From: Ruminococcus sp.
GTDB taxonomy: Bacteria > Bacillota > Clostridia > Lachnospirales > Lachnospiraceae
Direction: 5' to 3'
Length of the DNA: 64,000 nucleotides
Assembly (NCBI GenBank): GCA_013911065.1
Contig: JACERV010000017.1
Coordinates: 43,790-107,789, forward strand
Shown here: positions 18,681-28,034 of the stretch, piece after piece
Position numbering within the stretch: position 1 is the stretch's first letter
Layout of the letters: the number at the start of each line of letters is the position of its first letter
Program-made: the position numbers and the translations under genes
The notes under the pieces: model-generated
Databases searched by the model: none
What the model was told of the DNA's origin: nothing
What the model saw: only the letters and a program-made list of their open reading frames with translations

Positions 18681-19526
18681 TTGAAGCGAAAAAGAGTGCA
18701 CAACTATATCCTCCTGAATTTTCTTATGTGTTTTTTCCTCTCCATCGGTATCCATGAGCTGCTAATATTGGGAGGGTTTTCACGGCTGAATGAGGATACG
18801 GTAACAAAAGAGGCCTTCCGCATACAGACATTGAATGAGGAAATGCTGAACTGCATACAGAATACAAAAGACCCGGGGGAGAGCCTGGGTCTTTATTGGT
18901 TGGAAACAAATTTTGGTGCAAAACCACTAAAAAGTGTACCAGATTCAAAATTGTTCCAGCGCCTGGAAAATAAATGGGCAGGCAGGGACAGCTTTGAAAA
19001 TTACATAGCCCAGTGCAGGGGAATCTGGAATGATGTGGTATATTTTCCGATTCCGGAACCATCTAATAACGTGGATGCTGGTACATCCTACGTAGACTCC
19101 TGGATGTTTCCGCGGAATTACGGAGGAAAGCGGGGGCATGAAGGGACAGATATCATGGCAGATAAAAATGAGAGGGGATACTATCCTGTGGTCAGTATGA
19201 CAGACGGAGTCGTACGGCATAAAGGCTGGCTGGAGCAAGGCGGCTGGCGGCTTGGCATTGTTTCCCCCAGCGGGACTTATTTTTACTATGCACACATGGC
19301 TTCCTATGCCGATATTGAGGAGGGCGATACCGTACAGGCAGGAGATTTACTGGGATACATGGGAGATACCGGCTACAGCACGGTAGAGGGCACAACGGGA
19401 AGTTTCCCGGTCCATCTTCATGTAGGAATTTACTTATTTCACAAAGAGGAGGAAATCAGTGTTAACCCTTACTGGGTTCTCAGATACGTGGAAAATAATA
19501 AAATAAAATGTGTATATCCACGGTAA
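18681..19526 (+). CDS. M23 family metallopeptidase (membrane-anchored)
   Basis: A LytM-type peptidoglycan endopeptidase or regulator. A TTG start at 18681, with AAAGGAATG upstream, gives 281 residues; a GTG at 18696 is an alternative. An N-terminal membrane anchor (YILLNFLMCFFLSIGIHELLIL) is followed by an extracytoplasmic helical region, then the M23 domain with HxxxD (RGHEGTDIMA) and HxH (HLHVGIY), so the zinc site looks intact. Surrounding genes give no clear partner. Confidence 0.87.
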   Translation: MKRKRVHNYILLNFLMCFFLSIGIHELLILGGFSRLNEDTVTKEAFRIQTLNEEMLNCIQNTKDPGESLGLYWLETNFGAKPLKSVPDSKLFQRLENKWAGRDSFENYIAQCRGIWNDVVYFPIPEPSNNVDAGTSYVDSWMFPRNYGGKRGHEGTDIMADKNERGYYPVVSMTDGVVRHKGWLEQGGWRLGIVSPSGTYFYYAHMASYADIEEGDTVQAGDLLGYMGDTGYSTVEGTTGSFPVHLHVGIYLFHKEEEISVNPYWVLRYVENNKIKCVYPR

Positions 19527-19594
19527 GGCGTGCAGATAGGACTACTAATGTCCGGTCAAATATGGTATAATCTTTTCCATGTGGAGGAATTGAA

Positions 19595-20998
19595 ATGAAC
19601 TTACCAAGAGCCTTTGAAGAAAAAATGAAGCATCTGCTGCACGAGGAATATGAGGATTATATACGCTGCTTTGATGAGCCGCGCCACTTTGGTCTCCGTG
19701 TAAATACAAATAAAATTAGTGTGGAGGACTTTTTAAAAATCACTCCATGGCCCCTCCGGCCCATTCCCTGGATACATAATGGATTCTATTATGACGGAGA
19801 GCATATCCATCCCGCAAAGCATCCTTACTATTTTGCAGGACTGTATTATCTGCAGGAACCCAGTGCCATGACCCCTGCCGACAGGCTGCCGGTGGAGCCG
19901 GGAGAGCGGGTTTTAGATATCTGCGCTGCACCGGGCGGAAAAGCAACGGAATTGGGAGCAAAGCTGAAGGGCAGCGGAGTACTGATTGCAAATGACATCA
20001 GTAGTTCCAGGGCCAAAGGTCTTTTGAAAAACCTGGAGCTCTTCGGCATTGGAAATATGTTGGTATTAAGTGAAGAACCCGGAAAACTCACAGAGTATTT
20101 CTCAGAGTATTTTGATAAGATTCTGATTGATGCACCTTGTTCCGGGGAGGGAATGTTCCGCAAGGACAAGAAGATGGTGAAAGCCTGGGAAGAACATGGC
20201 CCCGGCTTCTTTTCCAAACTTCAGAGAAGTATTATCACACAGGCGGCTTCTATGCTCAGACCCGGAGGCAGTTTGTTATATTCCACCTGTACCTTTGATG
20301 CCTCTGAAAATGAGCAGGTTATAGAATATCTTTTATCCCAATACCCCGAATTTGAGCTGCGCCGGATAGACCCCTATGAAGGCTTTGCCCCCGGAATTCC
20401 GGAGCTCTCAGACAGCGGGAATGATTCCCTTTCTGAAACAGTCCGTATCTTTCCTCACAGGATGCGGGGAGAAGGCCATTATCTTGCTCTCCTGAAAAAA
20501 GGAAATCCGGAAGAATCTGGTGAGAGGCAAAGAGAGAAAAAGAAAGTTTCAAAAGGCACTGTAAAAGCTGCAAAGCTGCCGGAAGAACTTGCTGCCTTCT
20601 GGAAGGAGATTAGCTGGGAGCTGGATTCATCCCGTCTGGATATTCATGGTGAAAGAATTTACTATATGCCGGAAGAACTTCCCGATATGCGCGGGATACG
20701 TTTTCTTAGATCGGGACTCCTTCTGGGGGAACTGAAAAAGAACCGCTTTGAGCCCAGCCAGGCACTGGCTATGTGTCTCAAAAAGCAGGAATACAGCAAA
20801 ATACTCGACTTCCCCCTGGGAGATGAGAGAATCATGAAGTATCTGAAGGGAGAGACACTGGAAGTGGAGGATAAGGCATCTGTGAAAGAAAAAGGATGGT
20901 ATCTTGTCTGTGTAGACGGTTATCCTTTAGGATTCGGGAAACTTTCCGGGCAGACACTGAAAAACAAATACCTTCCTGGCTGGCGGTGCCAATATTAA
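19595..20998 (+). CDS. RsmF/NOL1-Nop2-Sun family rRNA cytosine-C5 methyltransferase
   Basis: SAM-dependent m5C RNA methyltransferase. The core has motif I (LDICAAPGGKATELGAKL), motif IV (DAPCSGEGMFRKD) and motif VI (LLYSTCTFDASENEQVI) with both catalytic cysteines. A C-terminal extension resembling the RsmF cap and PUA-like domains accounts for the 467-residue length (LLLGELKKNRFEPSQALAM, GYPLGFGKLSGQTLKNKY). The start ATG follows GTGGAGG. Target position is not decidable from sequence. Confidence 0.92.
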   Translation: MNLPRAFEEKMKHLLHEEYEDYIRCFDEPRHFGLRVNTNKISVEDFLKITPWPLRPIPWIHNGFYYDGEHIHPAKHPYYFAGLYYLQEPSAMTPADRLPVEPGERVLDICAAPGGKATELGAKLKGSGVLIANDISSSRAKGLLKNLELFGIGNMLVLSEEPGKLTEYFSEYFDKILIDAPCSGEGMFRKDKKMVKAWEEHGPGFFSKLQRSIITQAASMLRPGGSLLYSTCTFDASENEQVIEYLLSQYPEFELRRIDPYEGFAPGIPELSDSGNDSLSETVRIFPHRMRGEGHYLALLKKGNPEESGERQREKKKVSKGTVKAAKLPEELAAFWKEISWELDSSRLDIHGERIYYMPEELPDMRGIRFLRSGLLLGELKKNRFEPSQALAMCLKKQEYSKILDFPLGDERIMKYLKGETLEVEDKASVKEKGWYLVCVDGYPLGFGKLSGQTLKNKYLPGWRCQY

Positions 20999-21015
20999 AT
21001 GATCGAGGTTGAAGC

Positions 21016-21723
21016 ATGAAACTGAGGCTGGATAAATATCTTGCAGATATGGGAGCGGGCACCCGCAGTGAAGTTAAAAAAGCAATTGCAAAGGGGCAGG
21101 TAAGTATCGGAGGGCTGGTCGTAAAGAGGCCGGAAACCAAAATTGATACAGAGCAGGATGAGGTGGAATATCAGGGCAGAAGTGTCAGCTATGTGGAATA
21201 TGAATATTATATGCTGAACAAACCTGCGGGCGTGGTGTCTGCAACGGAAGATAAGAAAGAACAAACCGTTGTGGATTTGATAGAAAGCCGCCTAAGGAAA
21301 GACTTATTTCCTGTGGGACGGCTGGATAAGGATACAGAAGGTTTGCTTCTGATTACCAATGACGGTAAAATGGCACATCGTCTTTTATCACCCAAGAAGC
21401 ATGTCGACAAGGTCTATTATGCCCGCATAAAAGGAAACGTCAGCCAAGCAGATGTACAAGCCTTTTCTGACGGACTGGATATTGGAGAGAAACAAAGAAC
21501 TCTTCCTGCAAAGCTGGCTGTATTAAAGGCTGATGAAATATCAGAGATTGAAGTTACCATACATGAAGGGAAGTTCCACCAGGTGAAGCGTATGTTTGAG
21601 GCAGTAGAAAAAGAAGTCCTCTATCTAAAAAGAATCCGTATGGGAAGCCTGGAGCTGGACGATACACTTTTGCCAGGAACATACAGAAAATTAACAGAGA
21701 AAGAGATAAGTGAATTATGTTAG
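21016..21723 (+). CDS. RsuA-family 16S rRNA pseudouridine synthase
   Basis: Has an N-terminal S4 RNA-binding domain (MKLRLDKYLADMGAGTRSEVKKAI) and a catalytic domain with the conserved Asp in GRLDKDTEGLLLITNDG, then EGKFHQVKRMFEAV. The 235-residue length fits RsuA. It starts 17 bp after the methyltransferase gene and overlaps the HAD gene by 7 bp, a compact RNA-modification run. Confidence 0.92.
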   Translation: MKLRLDKYLADMGAGTRSEVKKAIAKGQVSIGGLVVKRPETKIDTEQDEVEYQGRSVSYVEYEYYMLNKPAGVVSATEDKKEQTVVDLIESRLRKDLFPVGRLDKDTEGLLLITNDGKMAHRLLSPKKHVDKVYYARIKGNVSQADVQAFSDGLDIGEKQRTLPAKLAVLKADEISEIEVTIHEGKFHQVKRMFEAVEKEVLYLKRIRMGSLELDDTLLPGTYRKLTEKEISELC

Positions 21724-22391
21724 AAAATAAAAAAGCAGTAATATTTGATTTGGACGGCTCTCTGGTGGATTCTATGTGGATCTGGCCGGAAGTCGATATA
21801 CAGTATATGAAAAAATATGACCTCCGTGCACCCATGAATTTCCACAAGGCCGTAGAAGGAATGAGCTATACAGAAACGGCACAATATTTTCTGGACACTT
21901 TTCCTTCCCTCAGATGTACATTGGATGACGTGCGCAGAGAATGGATGGAAATGACTATGGACCTGTACCAGACAAAGGTTCCGTTAAAGCGGGGGGCACG
22001 TGAGTTTTTGGAACGCATGCATTCTATGGGTGTTCTGATGGGGATTGCCACCAGTAATGCCAGAGAATTGGTAGATGCAACATTAAAGTCACTTCATATC
22101 CAGGATTATTTCACCTCAGTACGGACTTCCTGCGAAGTGTCAGCCGGAAAACCGGCACCAGATGTATATCTGAAGGTTGCTGAGGATTTGAGGGTTTCCC
22201 CGGAATCCTGCCTGGTCTTTGAGGATGTCCCAAGGGGAATTGAGGCGGGCAAAAATGCGGGAATGACCGTATGTGCCGTAGAAGATGAATTTTCAAAGCC
22301 GGATGAAAGGGAAAAAAGGCAGCTGGCCGATTATTTTATCCGGGATTATTATGATATTGAAAACTGTACTTATGAAATGTGTGGAGTGTAA
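21717..22391 (+). CDS. HAD-superfamily hydrolase (beta-phosphoglucomutase-like)
   Basis: HAD motif I is DLDGSLVDSM, motif II lies in GIATSN, the lysine is in SAGKPAPDVYL, and motif III/IV is FEDVPRGIEAGKNAGM. A helical cap sits between motifs I and II, giving subfamily IA with 224 residues. It is probably a sugar-phosphate or nucleotide phosphatase; the substrate cannot be told. It overlaps the upstream pseudouridine synthase gene by 7 bp and the next gene starts 4 bp later. Confidence 0.88.
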   Translation: MLENKKAVIFDLDGSLVDSMWIWPEVDIQYMKKYDLRAPMNFHKAVEGMSYTETAQYFLDTFPSLRCTLDDVRREWMEMTMDLYQTKVPLKRGAREFLERMHSMGVLMGIATSNARELVDATLKSLHIQDYFTSVRTSCEVSAGKPAPDVYLKVAEDLRVSPESCLVFEDVPRGIEAGKNAGMTVCAVEDEFSKPDEREKRQLADYFIRDYYDIENCTYEMCGV

Positions 22392-22394
22392 ACG

Positions 22395-24290
22395 ATGAAC
22401 CAGGGGTTTTTACCATTATGTAAAAAAGATATGCAGGAAAGAGGCTGGGAACAAGTGGATTTTGTCTATGTGATAGGGGATGCCTATGTGGACCATCCTT
22501 CCTTCGGACATGCTGTTATCAGCCGTGTTTTGGAATCTTATGGTTTTCGTGTGGGAATTCTCTCCCAGCCGGACTGGAAGAAAAAGGAGAGTATTACCGA
22601 ATATGGGGAACCCCGCCTGGGTTTTCTTGTGTCGGCAGGCAACATGGATTCCATGGTGAATCATTATTCCGTCTCTAAAAAGCGGCGCAGGCAGGATTCC
22701 TACACCCCGGGAGGTGTTATGGGGAAGCGTCCCGACTATGCTGCTGTTGTTTACGGAAACCTGATCCGTCAGACTTACAAACATACTCCTGTTATTTTAG
22801 GCGGCATCGAGGCAAGTCTGCGCAGACTTGCCCATTATGATTACTGGGCTGACAAAATAAAACGCTCCATCCTTCTGGACTCAGGAGCGGACATTATTTC
22901 CTATGGAATGGGAGAGCATTCTATTGTAGAGATTGCCCAGGCACTGGATGCAGGCATTGCAGTGGATGACCTAACTTATCTGGATGGAACAGTGGTAAAA
23001 GTAAAAAATCTGGATTCTGTTTATGATGCGGTTATTCTCCCTTCTTTCAACGAGCTTTTGGACAGCCGGGAAATCTATGCTAAAAGTTTTTATACACAAT
23101 ATCAGAATACGGACCCTTTTTCCGGGAAACGGCTGGCCGAGCCTTATGGAGAGCACCTGTATGTGGTACAAAATCCACCGTCCAAGCCCTTAGACCAGAC
23201 ACAGATGGATGATGTTTACAAACTCCCTTATATGCGCACATACCATCCTTCCTATGAAAAAGCCGGCGGAATCCCTGCCATTGAAGAAATTAAATTCAGC
23301 CTGACCAGCAGCCGGGGCTGTTTTGGGGGCTGTAATTTCTGCGCCCTGACCTTCCATCAGGGGCGAAGAATTCAGGCCCGCAGCCATGAATCTCTGCTGG
23401 ATGAAGCAAATCTCCTGACAGAGGAACCGGATTTTAAAGGATATATCCATGATGTAGGCGGACCGACAGCAAATTTCCGCCATCCATCTTGTAAAAAACA
23501 ATTGAAATATGGGCTCTGTAAGGATAAGCAGTGCCTGTTTCCTGTTCCATGCAATAATCTGGAGGCAGACCATAAAGATTATGTAGAATTATTAAAGAAA
23601 TTAAGAAATGTTCCCAAAGTAAAAAAAGTATTTATCCGTTCCGGCATCCGGTTTGATTATCTGCTGGAAGACAAAGACAAAGCTTTCCTAAGAGAGCTCT
23701 GCAATTATCACGTCAGCGGCCAGCTTAAAGTCGCTCCCGAACATGTGGCAGATGAAGTACTTGAAAAGATGGGAAAGCCAAGCCACGGTGTTTATGAAAA
23801 GTTTACCCGGGCATTTACAGATATGAACCGGAATTTAGGAAAACAACAGTACCTGGTTCCCTACCTGATGTCCTCCCACCCGGGCTCTGATATGAAGGCA
23901 GCTGTAAAGCTGGCTGAATATTGCAGGGACTTGGGCTATATGCCGGAACAGGTACAGGATTTTTATCCCACACCATCTACAATATCCACATGTATGTATT
24001 ATACCGGTCTGGACCCACGGACTATGAAACAGGTTTACGTGCCGAGAAATCCTCATGAAAAGGCATTGCAGCGTGCGCTGATCCAATACCGCAATCCGGA
24101 GAACTATGACCGGGTGGTAGAAGCTCTGAGTAAAGCCGGAAGAATGGATTTAGTAGGTTTCGGGGAAAAATGTCTGGTGAGGCCGCGCAAATTTTCTGAT
24201 GGAAAATCAAAGACAAAAGAAACCGGCAAAACGAAAAAGCCGGGAAAGAAAAAAGCCATACGGAATGTCCATAAAAAGAGAGTCGTATAA
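22395..24290 (+). CDS. YgiQ family radical SAM protein
   Basis: A 631-residue radical SAM enzyme of unknown substrate. The N-terminal YgiQ domain (VYVIGDAYVDHPSFGHAVI, LGGIEASLRRLAHYDYW) is followed by the 4Fe-4S motif CFGGCNFC within SSRGCFGGCNFCALTFHQ. A second cysteine group appears at HPSCKKQLKYGLCKDKQCLF. The C-terminus is a Lys-rich tail (TKETGKTKKPGKKKA) suggesting nucleic-acid contact. The gene is tightly packed with its neighbours. Confidence 0.9.
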   Translation: MNQGFLPLCKKDMQERGWEQVDFVYVIGDAYVDHPSFGHAVISRVLESYGFRVGILSQPDWKKKESITEYGEPRLGFLVSAGNMDSMVNHYSVSKKRRRQDSYTPGGVMGKRPDYAAVVYGNLIRQTYKHTPVILGGIEASLRRLAHYDYWADKIKRSILLDSGADIISYGMGEHSIVEIAQALDAGIAVDDLTYLDGTVVKVKNLDSVYDAVILPSFNELLDSREIYAKSFYTQYQNTDPFSGKRLAEPYGEHLYVVQNPPSKPLDQTQMDDVYKLPYMRTYHPSYEKAGGIPAIEEIKFSLTSSRGCFGGCNFCALTFHQGRRIQARSHESLLDEANLLTEEPDFKGYIHDVGGPTANFRHPSCKKQLKYGLCKDKQCLFPVPCNNLEADHKDYVELLKKLRNVPKVKKVFIRSGIRFDYLLEDKDKAFLRELCNYHVSGQLKVAPEHVADEVLEKMGKPSHGVYEKFTRAFTDMNRNLGKQQYLVPYLMSSHPGSDMKAAVKLAEYCRDLGYMPEQVQDFYPTPSTISTCMYYTGLDPRTMKQVYVPRNPHEKALQRALIQYRNPENYDRVVEALSKAGRMDLVGFGEKCLVRPRKFSDGKSKTKETGKTKKPGKKKAIRNVHKKRVV

Positions 24291-24315
24291 AACAGGTTCT
24301 GGAGAGTATAAAAAT

Positions 24316-25083
24316 ATGAAAATTGCAATTGTTACCGGTGCATCATCCGGAATTGGAAAAGAATTTGTAAAGCAGCTTCCTCATTTTTACAGGACGCTGG
24401 ATGAAATCTGGGTCATAGCCAGAAGGCGGGACCGCCTGGAAACTCTCAAAAGAGAGTCCGGCCTTCCCCTCAGAATATTTGAAGGAGATTTGCTGGAAGA
24501 GTCTTTTTATTCAAATCTTCAGAATTGCCTGGAAAACGAAACTCCTGACGTCCGCATGCTCGTCAATGCTGCAGGCTTTGGCAGAAAGGGGACAGTAGCA
24601 GAAATAGCGAAAGGAGAGCCTTCCATTCAAATGGAAATGGTTGATTTGAACTGCAGGGCATTGACAAAGATTACTCTTGTCTGCCTGCCTTATCTTTCAA
24701 AGGGAAGCAGAATTATTAATGTAGCTTCTGCGGCTGCTTTTGCCCCCCAGCCTTCCTTTGCCGTCTATGCTGCTACAAAGTCCTATGTCCTAAGCTTTTC
24801 AAACGGGCTGGGAGCAGAGCTGGAGGGACAGGGAATCCGGGTAACCGCAGTCTGCCCGGGACCGGTCGATACGGAATTCTTTACTATATCCGGTAAGTTG
24901 ACAAACCGGTGGAAGAATGCAGCTATGGCCAGACCTGAGAACGTAGTAAAAAAAGCTTTGCTGGACTCAAGAAAGGGGAAAACGGTTTCTGTATACAGCA
25001 TCCCGATAAAAGCCGCTCAAATGGGAGCAAAACTTTTCCCCCACCGTCTGATTATGAAAGCAGTAACATTTCAAGAAAGGTAG
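24316..25083 (+). CDS. Short-chain dehydrogenase/reductase
   Basis: NAD(P)-dependent oxidoreductase. The start chosen is ATG 24316 with GGAGAG upstream, because MKIAIVTGASSGIGK is the family N-terminus; a frame open from 24199 would overlap ygiQ. Motifs are the TGASSGIG cofactor loop, NAAGFG, the catalytic Ser region (INVASAAAFAP) and YxxxK (YAATK). The 255-residue length is classical. The substrate is unknown; the closest feel is the YqjQ/DltE-like group. Confidence 0.9.
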   Translation: MKIAIVTGASSGIGKEFVKQLPHFYRTLDEIWVIARRRDRLETLKRESGLPLRIFEGDLLEESFYSNLQNCLENETPDVRMLVNAAGFGRKGTVAEIAKGEPSIQMEMVDLNCRALTKITLVCLPYLSKGSRIINVASAAAFAPQPSFAVYAATKSYVLSFSNGLGAELEGQGIRVTAVCPGPVDTEFFTISGKLTNRWKNAAMARPENVVKKALLDSRKGKTVSVYSIPIKAAQMGAKLFPHRLIMKAVTFQER

Positions 25084-25087
25084 AATC

Positions 25088-26083
25088 ATGCAGCAAATAA
25101 TGATTGGTGAAAACGAAGCCGGACAGAGATTTGATAAGATGCTTGCGAAATATTTGAACAAAGCACCGAAAAGCTTTGTGTATAAAATGCTGCGTAAAAA
25201 GAATATTACGCTGAATGGACAAAAAGCTTCCGGCAGTGAAAAGCTTCAGACAGGAGATAAGGTTACCCTTTTTTTATCTGATGAAACCATTGCCAAATTT
25301 TCAGACACGCATTTTCAATGTACCGGAGAAAAACTGGATATTATCTATGAAGATAACAATATTGTTCTAATAAATAAGCCCGCCGGGATGCTTTCCCAAA
25401 AGGCATCTGACAAGGATGTTTCTCTTGTGGAACATTTTATTACTTACTTAATACAGTCAGGGCAGCTCACTGAGGAAGCACTGCAGACCTTCCGTCCTTC
25501 TGTCTGCAACCGGCTGGACAGAAATACCAGCGGAATCGTAGCTGCTGGAAAAAGCCTGGCAGGTTTGCAGGAACTAAGCCGGCTTTTTAAAGACAGAAGC
25601 CTGGGAAAATATTATCTGTGCCTTGTAAACGGATTGGTGGAACAGCCTTCTCATATCCGGGGATTCTTAAAAAAGAACACAAGGACGAACCAGGTAGAAA
25701 TCACTCAAAAAGAAGACACTGGAAGTACTGCCATAGAAACAGAATTTGTCCCCCTGAAAACCGGACAAAATGTCACGCTTCTGGAGGTTCATCTGATTAC
25801 CGGGAAAACCCATCAGATCCGTGCTCATCTTGCATCCATAGGGCATCCGATTCTGGGAGATTCCAAGTATGGAAATCCAAGAATAAACGGCCTATACAGC
25901 AGGAAATATGGGTTATCACATCAGCTCCTCCATGCATACAGGCTTACATTTCCTGTTCTTGAGGGGGCACTTTCCAATTTATCCGGCAGGGAGTTTATGG
26001 CAGAGCTACCCCGGCAGTTTCAAAATATAGTAAATAAGGAAACATCCATGTCACTAAGGCTTGAAAAGACCAAGCCTAAGTAA
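25088..26083 (+). CDS. RluA-family pseudouridine synthase
   Basis: An N-terminal S4 domain (GQRFDKMLAKYLNKAPKSF) is followed by a catalytic domain with the RluA signature NRLDRNTSGIVAAGKS carrying the catalytic Asp, and TGKTHQIRAHLASIGHPILGDSKYG. The length is 331 residues. The last about 15 codons (from 26039) read through a structured element that is also present upstream of the recombinase gene near 62 kb, so the extreme C-terminus may be a recent extension rather than family sequence. Confidence 0.9.
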   Translation: MQQIMIGENEAGQRFDKMLAKYLNKAPKSFVYKMLRKKNITLNGQKASGSEKLQTGDKVTLFLSDETIAKFSDTHFQCTGEKLDIIYEDNNIVLINKPAGMLSQKASDKDVSLVEHFITYLIQSGQLTEEALQTFRPSVCNRLDRNTSGIVAAGKSLAGLQELSRLFKDRSLGKYYLCLVNGLVEQPSHIRGFLKKNTRTNQVEITQKEDTGSTAIETEFVPLKTGQNVTLLEVHLITGKTHQIRAHLASIGHPILGDSKYGNPRINGLYSRKYGLSHQLLHAYRLTFPVLEGALSNLSGREFMAELPRQFQNIVNKETSMSLRLEKTKPK

Positions 26084-26089
26084 CATAAG
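26039..26089 (+). repeat. Structured element, copy A (upstream of recU)
   Basis: A 22-nt block (26039-26060) and a following block TTGAAAAGACCAAGCCTAAG (26061-26080) plus CATAAG recur near 61.9-62.0 kb. AGGCTTG and CAAGCCT form a 7-bp hairpin around AAAAGAC. Copy A overlaps the end of the RluA-type gene and ends about 20 bp before the recU start. Confidence 0.7.
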
Positions 26090-26108
26090 CAGGAAGGGAT
26101 TTTATAAT

Positions 26109-26642
26109 ATGGCTACATGGAATTCACGGGGGCTTCGCGGCTCTACTCTGGAGGATTTAATTAACCGTACCAATGAGCGGTATGAAGAAATGGGACTGGC
26201 ATTGATCCAAAAAATCCCCACCCCCATCACCCCCGTAAAAATAGATAAAGAACAGCGGCATATTACACTGGCTTATTTCGATAAGATCAGTACCGTCGAT
26301 TATATTGGAGCTGTACAGGGAATTCCGGTCTGCTTTGACGCCAAGGAATGCGGCGCAGACACCTTTCCTTTACAAAATATTCATGAACATCAAATCTCAT
26401 TTATGACGAAATTTGAACAGCAGTGCGGGATTTCATTTCTTATTATTTACTACAGCGGCAGCCAGGAATTATATTATATGCGCTTTGAAGAAATCAAAAG
26501 ATTCTGGGACAGGGCAAGCGCCGGCGGACGAAAAAGCTTCCGCCGTGAGGAGTTGGACTCTGCATATTTTATGGAATTAAAAAATGGCTGCTTTGTTCCT
26601 TATCTGGACTATATACAGAAGGATTTGGATACCAGGGATTGA
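26109..26642 (+). CDS. recU: Holliday junction resolvase RecU
   Basis: Gram-positive Holliday junction endonuclease. The ATG at 26109 with AGGAAGGG upstream gives 177 residues starting MATWNSRGLRGSTLEDLINR, the family N-terminus; the frame open from 26061 is not the start. Catalytic residues lie in STVDYIGAVQGIPVCFDAKE, and LQNIHEHQISFM and FEEIKRFWDRA are conserved. The his promoter overlaps its stop codon. In Bacillus recU is next to a PBP gene, which is not the case here. Confidence 0.93.
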   Translation: MATWNSRGLRGSTLEDLINRTNERYEEMGLALIQKIPTPITPVKIDKEQRHITLAYFDKISTVDYIGAVQGIPVCFDAKECGADTFPLQNIHEHQISFMTKFEQQCGISFLIIYYSGSQELYYMRFEEIKRFWDRASAGGRKSFRREELDSAYFMELKNGCFVPYLDYIQKDLDTRD

Positions 26643-26667
26643 CATTTCCCCTGAAACTGCGTATAAT
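26639..26667 (+). promoter_or_regulatory. Consensus promoter of the histidine operon
   Basis: TTGACA (26639-26644) and TATAAT (26662-26667) with a 17-bp spacer are a perfect sigma-A match. The -35 overlaps the recU stop codon. The untranslated leader to hisZ is about 100 nt. Confidence 0.85.
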
Positions 26668-26749
26668 TTACATGTTGTTTTAACGAATTAGCACGATAAA
26701 GTGAAGAGGCGGTAAGGTGAGCGCAGCAAGCAGTTTGCGTGTACATCAG

Positions 26750-26766
26750 CCTGATTCATCAGGAGG
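26750..26766 (+). promoter_or_regulatory. Hairpin covering part of the hisZ ribosome site
   Basis: CCTGA (26750-26754) pairs with TCAGG (26759-26763) around TTCA. The right arm uses the first half of the AGGAGG ribosome site (26761-26766) of hisZ. The stem is only 5 bp, so any effect on translation is modest and inferred. No T-box or His-rich leader peptide is visible in the 100-nt leader. Confidence 0.4.
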
Positions 26767-26771
26767 CAGAT

Positions 26772-28034
26772 ATGGAACAGAAATTACATACTCCCGAAGG
26801 GGTAAGGGACATTTATAATACAGAATGCAGGAAGAAACTGGCAGTACAAGAGAATCTGCATGAGATTCTGCGTGTTTATGGTTACAAGGACATCCAAACA
26901 CCTACATTTGAATATTTCGACGTATTCAGAAAAGAAATTGGAACTATTTCTTCCAGGGAACTATATAAATTTTTTGACAGGGACGGCAATACCCTGGTAC
27001 TGCGCCCGGACATCACACCTTCGATTGCACGTGCGGCAGCAACATTGTTTGAGACAGAAGAGTTCCCCGTCCGGCTCTGTTATATAGGCAACACTTTTAT
27101 CAACCATTCCAGCTATCAGGGGCGCCTCAAGGAAAATACACAGTTAGGTGCGGAGCTGATTGGAGCAGACTCCCTTGAAGCTGATGTGGAAATGCTGGCT
27201 ATGCTGGTGGACGGTTTGAAAAAGGCAGGGCTGAAGGAATTCCAGGTAAATATCGGCCATGTTGATTTTATTCAGGGTCTGATGGATGCAACAGGTTTGG
27301 ACGAAGAGGAAAAAACAGAAGTCCATGATCTGATTACGAATCGGAATTATTTCGGAGTGGAAGAAATCCTTGACAACAAACAGGTAAAGGAATCCCTCAA
27401 AGAAGCCTTTCATGTACTTCCTGAATTAATGGGAGATGTGGAGATTCTGGACAAAGCACTGGAGATTGCGCCGAGCATGAATGCCCGGCTTGCTATATCT
27501 CATCTTCAGCAGATGCATAAGCTACTTGCACTTTATGGTGTGGAAGATCACATCACTTTCGACCTCAGCATGAATGGAAATTATGGATATTATACAGGAA
27601 TTATTTTCCGGGCCTATACATATGGCACAGGAGATGCCATTGTAAGAGGAGGCCGTTATAACCACCTTTTAGAAAAGTTTGGAAAGAACACACCCTCTAT
27701 CGGTTTTGCGATTATCATAGATGAACTGATGAGTGCACTGAGCCGGCAGAAAATTTCTGTAGAAACCTGCCATACTAATATTATTGTATACACTGAGGCT
27801 ACTCTGAAATGGGCAATTGCACTTGCAAAGGACTTCCGTGAAAAGGGCAGATGTGTAGAAATGCAAAAACGGGAGGCCGCGGACTGTAAGGAAGATTATA
27901 TCGCATATGGAGAACGTACACAGGCAGTTAGTATGCTTTATCTAAATGATGATTTGACCATTGACATGATAAACCTGCTGACAGGAGAAGAAAAGCAGAT
28001 AAATGCGGGAAGTAAAAAAGGGGAGCAGAGATGA
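26772..28034 (+). CDS. hisZ: ATP phosphoribosyltransferase regulatory subunit HisZ
   Basis: HisZ is a histidyl-tRNA synthetase paralogue that activates the short form of HisG. The start ATG 26772 has AGGAGG upstream and gives 420 residues beginning MEQKLHTPEGVRDIYN. Class II motifs are seen in FEYFDVFRKE, LVLRPDITPSIAR and NYGYYTGIIFRAYTYG with GGRYNHLLEKFG. It is the first gene of the operon and overlaps hisG by 4 bp, consistent with a HisZ-HisG complex. Confidence 0.95.
   Translation: MEQKLHTPEGVRDIYNTECRKKLAVQENLHEILRVYGYKDIQTPTFEYFDVFRKEIGTISSRELYKFFDRDGNTLVLRPDITPSIARAAATLFETEEFPVRLCYIGNTFINHSSYQGRLKENTQLGAELIGADSLEADVEMLAMLVDGLKKAGLKEFQVNIGHVDFIQGLMDATGLDEEEKTEVHDLITNRNYFGVEEILDNKQVKESLKEAFHVLPELMGDVEILDKALEIAPSMNARLAISHLQQMHKLLALYGVEDHITFDLSMNGNYGYYTGIIFRAYTYGTGDAIVRGGRYNHLLEKFGKNTPSIGFAIIIDELMSALSRQKISVETCHTNIIVYTEATLKWAIALAKDFREKGRCVEMQKREAADCKEDYIAYGERTQAVSMLYLNDDLTIDMINLLTGEEKQINAGSKKGEQR

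Noticed and set aside
26643..26771. T-box or His-codon attenuator in the his leader
   Set aside because: No T-box consensus, no run of His codons and no terminator hairpin with a T run. Only a weak 5-bp hairpin at the ribosome site is present.
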